A stretch of DNA of 64,000 bases, taken from contig NZ_FOQD01000003.1 of the NCBI RefSeq assembly GCF_900113665.1, forward strand, positions 124,001-188,000, in the 5' to 3' direction. This stretch comes from Planctomicrobium piriforme. GTDB taxonomy: Bacteria; Planctomycetota; Planctomycetia; Planctomycetales; Planctomycetaceae. The notes under the pieces were generated by a model that saw nothing but the letters and a program-made list of their open reading frames with translations, was not told the DNA's origin and did not search any database. The translations under genes were made by a program, and so were the position numbers. Each line of letters starts with the position of its first letter. Positions within the stretch are counted from its first letter, which is position 1. This document shows positions 42,489 through 50,418 of this stretch, in pieces.

Positions 42489-43559
42489 TTAGAATTCGCC
42501 CATCGGCTGTGCATCGCGGATCGCGATGAGCAGTTCGAAGGTGCTGTTCGATTCAACGCCTGAGCTCAGAACGTGAGCGACGTTTTCACCGATCATACGC
42601 ACAGAGCCATCGCCCAGCAGGAACTGGCCGCCGCCCGTGTGGTAGCTGCTGAAGCCAGATGAGCCCACGAATGCGGTGTTCGCTTCGTTGATGCGAGTCG
42701 TGGCATCACCCAGAGCGTTCGAGAGCCCGTAGAACGCGTAAGCCGGACGTGTGGTCTGGCCGCCCCCAACAGTTGCGCTCGAGATGTAAGTCGGCGAAGC
42801 CGGGCCAGCGAGAGTTGCACCAGCGGGCGGGTTGCCCGGCAGCACAATAGCGGTGGCCGAAACGGGATCGGTGTTCTTGACCTTCCAGGCACGTTCGCCA
42901 ATGAAGATCGTGTTGCTGCTGCCGTCGGTCAGGTCACGCATCGTCGTGTTGCTGTTGCGGAAAAACGCACCAGTCGGGCCGGTCGCGCCATCCACTGAGC
43001 TGAAGGTGCTTCCCTTGTTGGGGGAAAGGCTCCAGTTGTTGCTGACAGCCACATAGCTGCTGGAAGCAACGGCGGTCCCCGGAGAGCCGTTGAACGTGCG
43101 GTTGATACTGTTCGTTGTATCATAGGCGGTGTTGGTCGGCGGAACGTTGTCCGACGGGCACATCATCGCTGCCAGAGGATTCTGCAGGGCAGCCAGCTTG
43201 CCGCCCGCAGCGGTGTCCAGAAAACAGGTGTCAACACCGTTGGTGCCGACGCGGAGCAGGTTGTACACCGGAGCCTGGTCCAGGTATGGGAGCAGCATTG
43301 CGCTCCAGGCCCACGAACCGTAGGTGGAGGTGGTGCTGCCGGTCGTCATATCAACGTAACCGGGCGGAAAACGATTGAAGACGTCGTGGTAGTTGTGCAT
43401 GGCCAATCCCAACTGCTTGAGATTGTTCTTGCACTGTGAACGACGTGCAGCTTCACGCGCCTGCTGCACGGCTGGCAACAGCAGTGCAATCAGGATGGCG
43501 ATGATGGCGATCACCACCAGCAGCTCGATCAGGGTAAACCCTCGACGCAACGACTTCAT
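42489..43559 (-). CDS. DUF1559 pilin-like protein, duplicated copy A
   Basis: The N-terminus MKSLRRGFTLIELLVVIAII is the prepilin-like leader and methylated helix. LPAVQQAREAARRSQC and HNYHDVFNRFPPGYVD follow as in DUF1559. GGGQFLLGDGSVRMIGENVA is the C-terminal H-x9-DG-type motif region. The start ATG 43559 has AGGAG 8 bases upstream and gives 356 residues. The ending AIRDAQPMGEF is identical to copy B. It is nearly identical to the gene at 44053-45120 except for a variable stretch about 75 residues before the end. Confidence 0.94.
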   Translation of the reverse strand: MKSLRRGFTLIELLVVIAIIAILIALLLPAVQQAREAARRSQCKNNLKQLGLAMHNYHDVFNRFPPGYVDMTTGSTTSTYGSWAWSAMLLPYLDQAPVYNLLRVGTNGVDTCFLDTAAGGKLAALQNPLAAMMCPSDNVPPTNTAYDTTNSINRTFNGSPGTAVASSSYVAVSNNWSLSPNKGSTFSSVDGATGPTGAFFRNSNTTMRDLTDGSSNTIFIGERAWKVKNTDPVSATAIVLPGNPPAGATLAGPASPTYISSATVGGGQTTRPAYAFYGLSNALGDATTRINEANTAFVGSSGFSSYHTGGGQFLLGDGSVRMIGENVAHVLSSGVESNSTFELLIAIRDAQPMGEF

Positions 43560-44052
43560 GTTTTGAACTCCTGCCCCGCGAAATAAAACTTGCGACACGG
43601 AATGACATCTTCCGCAAAATCCATTCAGAACGAATCGCCCGGCTCAGCATCACGGGAAACCCGACAAATCCAGCTTGCGACTTTTCAAGATTTTTTTGCG
43701 AGAATTTCACAAACAGGAAGTGCTGCGCGGATTATCAAGCCGCGCAAAGGTCAAGTCAAGCGCGTCGTTCCAATTCTAAGGAGCAATTGGACAAGAGGAT
43801 TTGTGGCTAACAGTCAGATAACGACCCTCGGATTCAGGGCAGAACCGGCTGCCCCCTGCATTACGGTCCTATGAAGCCAGCTCCCCCAGATCAGATTGGC
43901 TTCCTCTGGACATCGACTTCCCGGACTGGACTCGATTCAGTTCACATCGCAGCCCTACCAATAAAAAAAGCCTGCTCTCCCAAGCGGAAGAGCAGGCCGG
44001 AATTGTCATCCCGAAATCAGACGAGCGTCAGCAAACCGACGCCAATTCTGAT
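43560..44052. other. 493-base gap made of duplicated flanks
   Basis: The part next to 43559 matches the upstream region of copy B (45121-45320) for about 200 bases. The part before 44053 matches the downstream region of copy A. About 200 bases in between (roughly 43760-43960) are unique, with no gene seen. Confidence 0.6.
43963..43997 (-). terminator. Terminator of the second duplicated DUF1559 gene
   Basis: The minus-strand stem GCCTGCTCT / AGAGCAGGC is followed by TTTTTTT. The inner part of the stem has decayed compared with the copy at 42402-42434. Confidence 0.75.
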
Positions 44053-45120
44053 TTAGAATTCGCCCATCGGCTGTGCATCGCGGATCGCGATGAGCAGTTC
44101 GAAGGTGCTGTTCGATTCAACGCCTGAGCTCAGAACGTGAGCGACGTTTTCACCGATCATACGCACAGAGCCATCGCCCAGCAGGAACTGGCCGCCGCCC
44201 GTGTGGTAGCTGCTGAAGCCAGATGAGCCCACGAATGCGGTGTTCGCTTCGTTGATGCGAGTCGTGGCATCACCCAGAGCGTTTGAAATCGGGTAGTAAG
44301 CGTAAGTCGGACGAGACGTAGCAACACCGCCCACGGTGGCGCTGGAAACGTAGCCGCCGCTGCCAGCAGTGGTGGCGCCCATGGTCGCAGCCTGCGGGAG
44401 AATGATCGCCGTAGCTGAAACAGGATCGGTATTCTTGACCTTCCAGGCACGTTCGCCAATGAAGATCGTGTTGCTGCTGCCGTCGGTCAGGTCACGCATC
44501 GTCGTGTTGCTGTTGCGGTAGAAAGCACCGGTCGGACCGGTTCCGCCGTCCACTGCACTGTAAGCACCGTTCTTGTTCGGGGTCAGCGACCAGTTGTTGC
44601 TGACAGCCACATAGCTGCTGGAAGCAACAGCGGTCCCTGGAGAGCCGTTGAACGTGCGGTTGATATTGTTCGTCGTATCATAGGCGGTGTTGGTCGGCGG
44701 AACGTTGTCCGACGGGCACATCATCGCTGCCAGAGGATTCTGCAGGGCAGCCAGCTTGCCGCCAGCAGCGGTGTCCAGCATGCAGGTGTCAACACCGTTG
44801 GTGCCGACGCGGAGCAGGTTGTACACCGGAGCCTGGTCCAGGTACGGCAGCAGCATCGCGCTCCAGGCCCACTGGCCATAGGTCGATGTGGTGCTGCCAG
44901 TCGTGCCGTCCACGTAACCGGGCGGAAAACGATTGAAGACGTCGTGGTAGTTGTGCATGGCCAATCCCAACTGCTTGAGATTGTTCTTGCACTGTGAACG
45001 ACGTGCAGCTTCACGCGCCTGCTGCACGGCCGGCAACAGCAGTGCAATCAGGATGGCGATGATGGCGATCACCACCAGCAGCTCAATCAGGGTAAATCCT
45101 CGACGTAACGATTTCTTCAT
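44053..45120 (-). CDS. DUF1559 pilin-like protein, duplicated copy B
   Basis: The N-terminus is MKKSLRRGFTLIELLVVIAI. ATG 45120 has AGGAG about 7 bases upstream, and 355 residues result. A longer frame to 45576 runs through the duplicated promoter and is rejected. The body is almost identical to copy A, and the variable stretch reads LPQAATMGATTAGSGGYVSS here. Both copies have their own promoter region and terminator, so each is a separate transcript. Confidence 0.94.
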   Translation of the reverse strand: MKKSLRRGFTLIELLVVIAIIAILIALLLPAVQQAREAARRSQCKNNLKQLGLAMHNYHDVFNRFPPGYVDGTTGSTTSTYGQWAWSAMLLPYLDQAPVYNLLRVGTNGVDTCMLDTAAGGKLAALQNPLAAMMCPSDNVPPTNTAYDTTNNINRTFNGSPGTAVASSSYVAVSNNWSLTPNKNGAYSAVDGGTGPTGAFYRNSNTTMRDLTDGSSNTIFIGERAWKVKNTDPVSATAIILPQAATMGATTAGSGGYVSSATVGGVATSRPTYAYYPISNALGDATTRINEANTAFVGSSGFSSYHTGGGQFLLGDGSVRMIGENVAHVLSSGVESNSTFELLIAIRDAQPMGEF

Positions 45121-45415
45121 ACTTAAACTCCTGCCCCGCGAAATAAAACTTGCGACACGGAATGACGTCTTCCGCAAAATCCATTCAGAACGAATCGCCC
45201 GTCTCAGCATCACGGGAAACCCGGACAATTCCAGCTTGCGATGTTTCAAGATTTTTTTTGCGAGAAATTCACAAACAAGAAGTGCTGCGCGGATTATCAA
45301 GCCGGTGGACAGGCAAGTCAAGCGCCACACATCAATTTTCATTGCTGTATTAACAACAATGTGAGGCGGTAGATACCGCCTCACATGCGCACATCGGGTT
45401 TTCAGAATTTCGGAG

Positions 45416-46837
45416 CTACGGCGAGAGTTGTACCGGAACAACTTTCTGCACGCGGATGTGATCGCTACCGAGCGCGGCGTCGCGACTGCGCTGACCGATG
45501 AGCCCGACAGGCTTTCCGACCCAACCTTCGAGTGCAATCCCTTGAGCAGACGACACATAGGCCAGCATCCGGCCATCTGGTGCGGTCAGCGCGTAGCCTG
45601 GAACTCCCGGCGGTCCCTGCATCTTCTGGAGAATACCGGCGCCATTCAATCGCGGGGTCACCGCCTGCGGCGTGGGACTGAGTTCAACGGGAGCAGTGGG
45701 CTGAGGCTCCACTTTCACCTGTTCCATCGATGCACCCTGCACAAAGGTCTCATCCGGAGTGGGAGCGAGCAGCGGGCCCTCGGCCGGAGCCTGAAAATCC
45801 GCCTGCTGCATCAAAAGCTGCGCGTCGCGCTGGGCGGTTTCGGCAGAGACCTTCACAAACGTCTGATAGTGCTCGGCAATTTCCTGACGCTTGACTGCGA
45901 CTTCCAACCGTTCGCGAATCAGAATATCCACGTTCGCCGGAGCTCGATCCATTAAGTCACGGTAAGCTTGCACGATCCCCGCCAGCTTCCATTCCGAAGG
46001 GTCTTTTTTCACGATTTCGGCGTATTCGCGATCGATCTCGTCGAGGCGAATGAAGTCCTGATTGCCTGGCGCAGAGGGGGGTGCTGAAACTGGCGGAGCC
46101 TGCAGAAGAGGTGCTGCCATGCCGTTATCGAGCTGAGCAACGCGAACCGGTTCCGCGGCCAGTTGCGGCTGCGTTTTCTGAATGAGTTTGGGTGGGGCAT
46201 CTTCCACAACCAGGGGAGCGATGGGGGTCTTCCCTTCGGCGGCGAGCCGCTGACGATGCTGCGGCGGCACCTGATACGGGTCGGCGGCCATCTGTTGCTG
46301 AATCTGATGGTTCTGGGGGACGAGGGCTTCCCCTTTCACCCAGCGAAATTCCTGCGACGGCGGCACAATCATCAGCATTTTGACTGGTCCACGAGCGGTG
46401 CTGAGCACCTTCTCGCCGAGGATCGTGACTTCATCTCCATGCGAGAGTTCGCGGCCGTAATAACCGTGATCATCCGAGAGCCGACTGCCAATTCGCACCA
46501 CCGCCCGGCCCGCCTTGCCGCTATCGGGCGGTACCGAGACAACTCCCTGATTCGAACCGCTCTGCTGCACCAGACTGGCTTCAATCCAACTGAAGCTGCC
46601 TGAAGGGGGAGCGATCATGTACCAGCCGCCGTGATCGTGACGATGTACGACCACCTGATCGTTCATTTTCACCATGCCGGTGACATAGAAGTTGCCGCCT
46701 GGGCCGCAACGGACTTCGGCCTGTTCGCGGACGACCACGGCCTGATAGGGAAACTGCTGTTCCGCCGCGTTCACAATCAATGCCGCGGACGGAGCGCAAA
46801 GAATGGTAAGGAGGATCCGAAGGAATGGCCGCACCAT
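45416..46837 (-). CDS. Exported SH3-domain protein
   Basis: ATG 46837 (MVRPFLRILLTILCAPSAAL) gives a signal peptide, with AGGAG about 9 bases upstream. A first SH3b domain at about 28-80 (VVREQAEVRCGPGGNFYVTG, DQVVVHRHDHGGWYMIAPP) is followed by a second around 100-160 (VRIGSRLSDDHGYYGRELSH, VKMLMIVPPSQEFRWVKGEA). A Pro/Gln-rich middle, a helical region (DEIDREYAEIVKKDPSEWKL) and a last small beta domain (GWVGKPVGLIGQRSRDAALG) follow. It has 473 residues and probably binds cell-surface ligands. The partner is unknown. Confidence 0.82.
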   Translation of the reverse strand: MVRPFLRILLTILCAPSAALIVNAAEQQFPYQAVVVREQAEVRCGPGGNFYVTGMVKMNDQVVVHRHDHGGWYMIAPPSGSFSWIEASLVQQSGSNQGVVSVPPDSGKAGRAVVRIGSRLSDDHGYYGRELSHGDEVTILGEKVLSTARGPVKMLMIVPPSQEFRWVKGEALVPQNHQIQQQMAADPYQVPPQHRQRLAAEGKTPIAPLVVEDAPPKLIQKTQPQLAAEPVRVAQLDNGMAAPLLQAPPVSAPPSAPGNQDFIRLDEIDREYAEIVKKDPSEWKLAGIVQAYRDLMDRAPANVDILIRERLEVAVKRQEIAEHYQTFVKVSAETAQRDAQLLMQQADFQAPAEGPLLAPTPDETFVQGASMEQVKVEPQPTAPVELSPTPQAVTPRLNGAGILQKMQGPPGVPGYALTAPDGRMLAYVSSAQGIALEGWVGKPVGLIGQRSRDAALGSDHIRVQKVVPVQLSP

Positions 46838-47097
46838 GACCGTACGCTCCTGCGATTGGCAAATCGGAAAGTGAATTTCGATGTGGGGGAGAAGTCGTGA
46901 TGTCGGAAAATCTGGATGAAAATCAGTCCAAATCGACAAAAAGACTCAAGATTGAATGGATTCAAGGCTGGAAACGGGGTCATAACTCAATCGGGCGGTT
47001 GACCGCAAGATGTTGTTGAGCCCGGCGAGGCCGTTTCACCGCCTCAAACCACTGCTGATTCTTTCCGCGCAGAGTCTGAATCCTTAGGATCACCGGC

Positions 47098-47805
47098 ATG
47101 AGCAGCAACCTTGAAACGACTCCCCGCGCCGTGGTTCTCGTCAGCGGGGGACTCGACTCCGCCACCACTCTGGCGATCGCCAGACACTCCGGTTTCGACT
47201 GTTATGCACTGTCGTTCGATTACGGGCAGCGGCATCGCCACGAACTCGAAGCCGCCAAACGGGTCTGCAGCACCATCGGCGTGAGCGAACATGCCGTCGT
47301 GCCGCTTGATCTGCGACAGTTTGGCGGCTCGGCACTGACGTCTGAAATCGCGGTCCCCAAAGATCGCGACGAGAAGACGATGTCAGCTGGAATTCCGGTG
47401 ACCTATGTGCCTGCACGCAACACGGTGTTCCTGTCGATCGCGCTCGCCTGGGCCGAAGTGCTGGGAGCATTTGACCTCTTTATTGGAGTGAACGCCGTCG
47501 ACTACAGCGGCTACCCCGATTGCCGGCCCGAGTTCATCGATCGTTTCGAACGCCTCGCCAATGTGGCGACGAAGGCGGGAGTCGAAGGGGCCGGCCTGTT
47601 CCAGATCCATACGCCGCTGATTTTGCTCAAGAAGACCGAGATCATCGCGAAGGGAATCGAACTGGGAGTTGACTTCGGCCTGACGCATAGTTGCTACGAC
47701 CCGTTTCCAGACGGAACCCCTTGCGGCCATTGCGATTCCTGCAAGCTGCGGCTGGCTGGATTTGCAGAAGCCGGGCTTGCTGATCCGCTCGTGTATGCCA
47801 GCTAG
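47098..47805 (+). CDS. queC: 7-cyano-7-deazaguanine (preQ0) synthase QueC
   Basis: QueC converts 7-carboxy-7-deazaguanine to preQ0 in queuosine and 7-deazaguanine DNA modification pathways. The PP-loop is VLVSGGLDSATTLA, and SFDYGQRHRHELEAA, VTYVPARNTVFLSIALAWAE and GVNAVDYSGYPDCRP are QueC signatures. The zinc site is HSCYDPF plus CGHCDSCKLR. The 235-residue length is normal. queD, queE and queF are not in the window. No preQ1 riboswitch was seen upstream. Confidence 0.96.
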   Translation: MSSNLETTPRAVVLVSGGLDSATTLAIARHSGFDCYALSFDYGQRHRHELEAAKRVCSTIGVSEHAVVPLDLRQFGGSALTSEIAVPKDRDEKTMSAGIPVTYVPARNTVFLSIALAWAEVLGAFDLFIGVNAVDYSGYPDCRPEFIDRFERLANVATKAGVEGAGLFQIHTPLILLKKTEIIAKGIELGVDFGLTHSCYDPFPDGTPCGHCDSCKLRLAGFAEAGLADPLVYAS

Positions 47806-48409
47806 CCCAAGCAGGTTCTCCTTTCGATTTGGACTTCTGGGCAGGTTGCTCAGCTCCGCCATGACTGTTTTGTAATGTTTTTCCAGAAGTTTTCTGGTCG
47901 ACGCCAACTTTCCAACTTACGGCGCATTCGACCTGGCTGCGAATTTCCCCTAACCGTTGGGTTCGCAAGGAAATTGAGGCCGATGCCCTTGGTCAAACTG
48001 ATCGTTCTAAGTAGTCATCGGGCAACTTTGATGTGAACTCCCGCGGCGGGAAACGAGCCGGAAATGGGGTTGACATCCATTTTGACCGAGTCATGATCCG
48101 CCCCGCAGTATGTCAGACACGGGATCTGCGACTGACCCTGAAACATTCAGGGTGACAGGATGCTGATGCCAACGGAGTGGAGGTCGCTGTCAGCCGCTCG
48201 GGAAAAATCGAATTCCGATGAAAACGATTTTCGAGTTGTGTTGATTGCTGTGGGTCGCTGTTGCGGCCGACCGGCGCTGCCGGGCGTTCACGGGGCAACG
48301 TGACGCCGGATGCTGACATGGGGAGTCGGGGGGTACCGGCTGCCTTCTGTTTCAGGTTCGCTAAAGGTTTGGCGAACTGATCTTTCCCACGAAGAGAGAA
48401 GGAAGTTCT
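47806..48409. other. 604-base gap with a possible promoter
   Basis: TTGACA (48070-48075), then 16 bases, then CATGAT (48092-48097) resembles a sigma-70 promoter for the gene at 48410, though that would leave a leader of about 300 bases. No gene is convincing in the gap. A long minus-strand frame crossing it is a shadow of the next gene. Confidence 0.35.
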
Positions 48410-48943
48410 ATGCAGTGGAGTGCAATTTTGCTCGCGGCCGTGATGGGAACGAATCCGTCCACGGATGTCGCACACAACACACCCGGTGCTGCGTCTTATG
48501 CGAGCTACACCCAGGCCTGGCATGCCGCTCAGGCAGCCGACCGTCCGATGCTGGTGATTCTCAACGCCGGCGCTGACACCCCGGAAAAGGCGATTGACGC
48601 TGCAACCCTGCAGGCTGACGCCCAGGTTCGCCAGCAGCTCGACAACTATGTTGTCGCTGTCATCGACACCACGACCGAACACGGCCAGAAAGTCTACGAA
48701 CTGTTCGAATCCCCCACGCTGCCGCGCGTGGTCGTCATCGACAAGAAGCAGGACCGCCAGATCTTCCGCACCAGCGACAAGCTGTCTTCGGAAACCCTGG
48801 CGCATGTGCTCGAACAGCACAAGTCCGGCGTCGCAGAACCGGCAACCACAACCTCGGCCGCCAAGATCACCTTGCCGACGAGCATGGCGCCCAAGTCTGT
48901 GTACAGCGGCTGCCCGAACTGCCAGAAGCGCTACACCTACTAA
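48410..48943 (+). CDS. Thioredoxin-fold protein without the redox CxxC
   Basis: The central part (AAQAADRPMLVILNAGADTP, VRQQLDNYVVAVIDTTT, FESPTLPRVVVIDKK) follows a thioredoxin fold. The usual CxxC site is replaced by NAGADTPEK. A weak signal peptide lies at the N-terminus. The only cysteines are in the tail SVYSGCPNCQKRYTY, a CxxC that may bind metal. AAGGAAG precedes ATG 48410. It has 177 residues and may be a chaperone or assembly factor rather than a reductase. Confidence 0.75.
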   Translation: MQWSAILLAAVMGTNPSTDVAHNTPGAASYASYTQAWHAAQAADRPMLVILNAGADTPEKAIDAATLQADAQVRQQLDNYVVAVIDTTTEHGQKVYELFESPTLPRVVVIDKKQDRQIFRTSDKLSSETLAHVLEQHKSGVAEPATTTSAAKITLPTSMAPKSVYSGCPNCQKRYTY

Positions 48944-48978
48944 GAGCTGATCATCGGTTTTGATCGATTGCAATTTCG

Positions 48979-49012
48979 AGCCCCCATGCACTTCCCATGT
49001 GCGTGGGGGCTT
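48979..49012 (+). terminator. Rho-independent terminator after the thioredoxin-fold gene
   Basis: AGCCCCCATGCAC pairs with GTGCGTGGGGGCT (one wobble) over a 7-base loop and is followed by TTGTTGCGTT. A GTTGAGG heptamer repeat (49018-49038) starts directly after. Confidence 0.8.
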
Positions 49013-49017
49013 GTTGC

Positions 49018-49038
49018 GTTGAGGGTTGAGCGTTGAGA
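49018..49038. repeat. Period-7 repeat GTTGAGG, 3 units
   Basis: GTTGAGG-GTTGAGC-GTTGAGA is the complementary form of the TCAACCC flavour. Confidence 0.65.
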
Positions 49039-49115
49039 GCCAACGACGACTACCCACTCCCTTCTTTTCCCAGTACACTCTTTCGTTTGCCACTGTGTTT
49101 CGAACGCTGAGTCCT

Positions 49116-50207
49116 ATGGCTGCTGCAACCTCATTCAAACCGCTGATCACCGACCTCACGCGTGAGGAACTGGTCGCCTGGTGCGCGGAGCGTGGGGGCG
49201 GCTATCGAGCAGACCAGATCCGCAAATGGATCTTCGGCAAACGGGTCAACGACTTCGACGCGATGCACGATATTCCGGCTGCTCTCCGTGCGGCACTCGC
49301 TGAGCAGTTCGACTTTTTCGGCAGCAAAATTGTGCGGCATCAGGTCGCAAACGACCGCACCGAGAAGCTGCTATTACAGCTCCGCGACGGCGAGACCGTG
49401 GAATGCGTGGTGATGCGGGAAGAAGACCGACAGACGGTCTGCATCAGCACGCAGGTCGGCTGCGCGATGGGCTGCGTGTTCTGTGCCAGCGGCCTCGAAG
49501 GGGTGAAGCGGAACCTGTCATGTGGTGAGATTCTCGATCAGGTCTTGCGACTCGATCGCCTACTCCCGCTGACAGAGCGCATCACGAACGTCGTCGTGAT
49601 GGGTATGGGGGAACCGCTGGCAAACCTACGGGCACTTTTGCCGGCGCTGCGAACCTTGAACGACAAGGGCGGCATGGGAATGGGCGCGCGGCGGATCACA
49701 GTGTCGACCGTTGGCCTGCCCGAGAAGATGCTGGAGCTGGCGAAAACCGATCTTCCATTTCATCTCGCGGTGTCGCTGCATGCCCCGAATGATGAACTGC
49801 GAACGCAGATCGTCCCCGTCAACAAAAACATCGGCATTGCCGAGATCTTGTCCGCGGCCGACCAGTATTTCGAGATCACTGGCCGCCGGATCACCTATGA
49901 ATATGTGCTGCTGGCGGGAGTAAATGATCACGATGACCATGCCCTGCAGCTCGCGCGACTGCTGCGCGGTCGTAATGCTCACATCAATCTAATTCCGATG
50001 AACTCCGTTTCGACCATCGCCTTGCATGCACCGGGCAGCCCGCGCTCGCGGCAGTTTGTCGACTTGCTCCGCGACAACGGCGTCAACGTGACGATTCGAA
50101 AACGAAAGGGCGCCGATATCGACGCCGCCTGCGGGCAACTGAGGCTGAGCAATCAGGAAGCGGCCGCGCCGGTCTTGCAGCAGTTACAGGTGACCGAGTC
50201 GAATTAA
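49116..50207 (+). CDS. rlmN: 23S rRNA/tRNA adenine-C2 methyltransferase RlmN
   Basis: RlmN is a radical SAM enzyme that methylates A2503 of 23S rRNA and A37 of some tRNAs. The cluster motif is CAMGCVFC, and VVMGMGEPLAN and ITVSTVGLP are hallmarks. The C-terminal resolving Cys is in KGADIDAACGQL. ATG 49116 gives 363 residues. Sequence upstream in the same frame is not conserved. It stands alone. Confidence 0.96.
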   Translation: MAAATSFKPLITDLTREELVAWCAERGGGYRADQIRKWIFGKRVNDFDAMHDIPAALRAALAEQFDFFGSKIVRHQVANDRTEKLLLQLRDGETVECVVMREEDRQTVCISTQVGCAMGCVFCASGLEGVKRNLSCGEILDQVLRLDRLLPLTERITNVVVMGMGEPLANLRALLPALRTLNDKGGMGMGARRITVSTVGLPEKMLELAKTDLPFHLAVSLHAPNDELRTQIVPVNKNIGIAEILSAADQYFEITGRRITYEYVLLAGVNDHDDHALQLARLLRGRNAHINLIPMNSVSTIALHAPGSPRSRQFVDLLRDNGVNVTIRKRKGADIDAACGQLRLSNQEAAAPVLQQLQVTESN

Positions 50208-50280
50208 CGAACGCGACGTGAGGGCCGTCGTCGCGCGGTCGTTCCAGGCTCGACGATTTCACTCAAAGTAACACAAAGGG

Positions 50281-50349
50281 AAGAGGGGACAGGGAAGAGG
50301 GGACAAAGTGATTTCCTGACTGTCCCCTGTCCCCTACTCCCTATCCCCT
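50281..50349. repeat. Inverted period-7 repeats, GACAGGG and GTCCCCT flavours
   Basis: AAGAGGG-GACAGGG-AAGAGGG-GACAAAG (50281-50308) is answered by GTCCCCT-GTCCCCT-ACTCCCT-ATCCCCT (50322-50349). AGGGGACAGG and CCTGTCCCCT are inverted copies. Confidence 0.75.
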
Positions 50350-50418
50350 TGCGTCCATCTGATTGAGCCTGGAACTTTCATAAGACATTCGTCCCTCACC
50401 TCGAACGTCCTTTGAACC

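Noticed and set aside
46938..47097. Possible preQ1 riboswitch before queC
   Set aside because: No preQ1-I or preQ1-II consensus could be aligned in this stretch.
48113..49159. Minus-strand 348-residue frame
   Set aside because: It lies opposite the thioredoxin-fold gene, has a low-complexity His/Arg-rich sequence and no family features.
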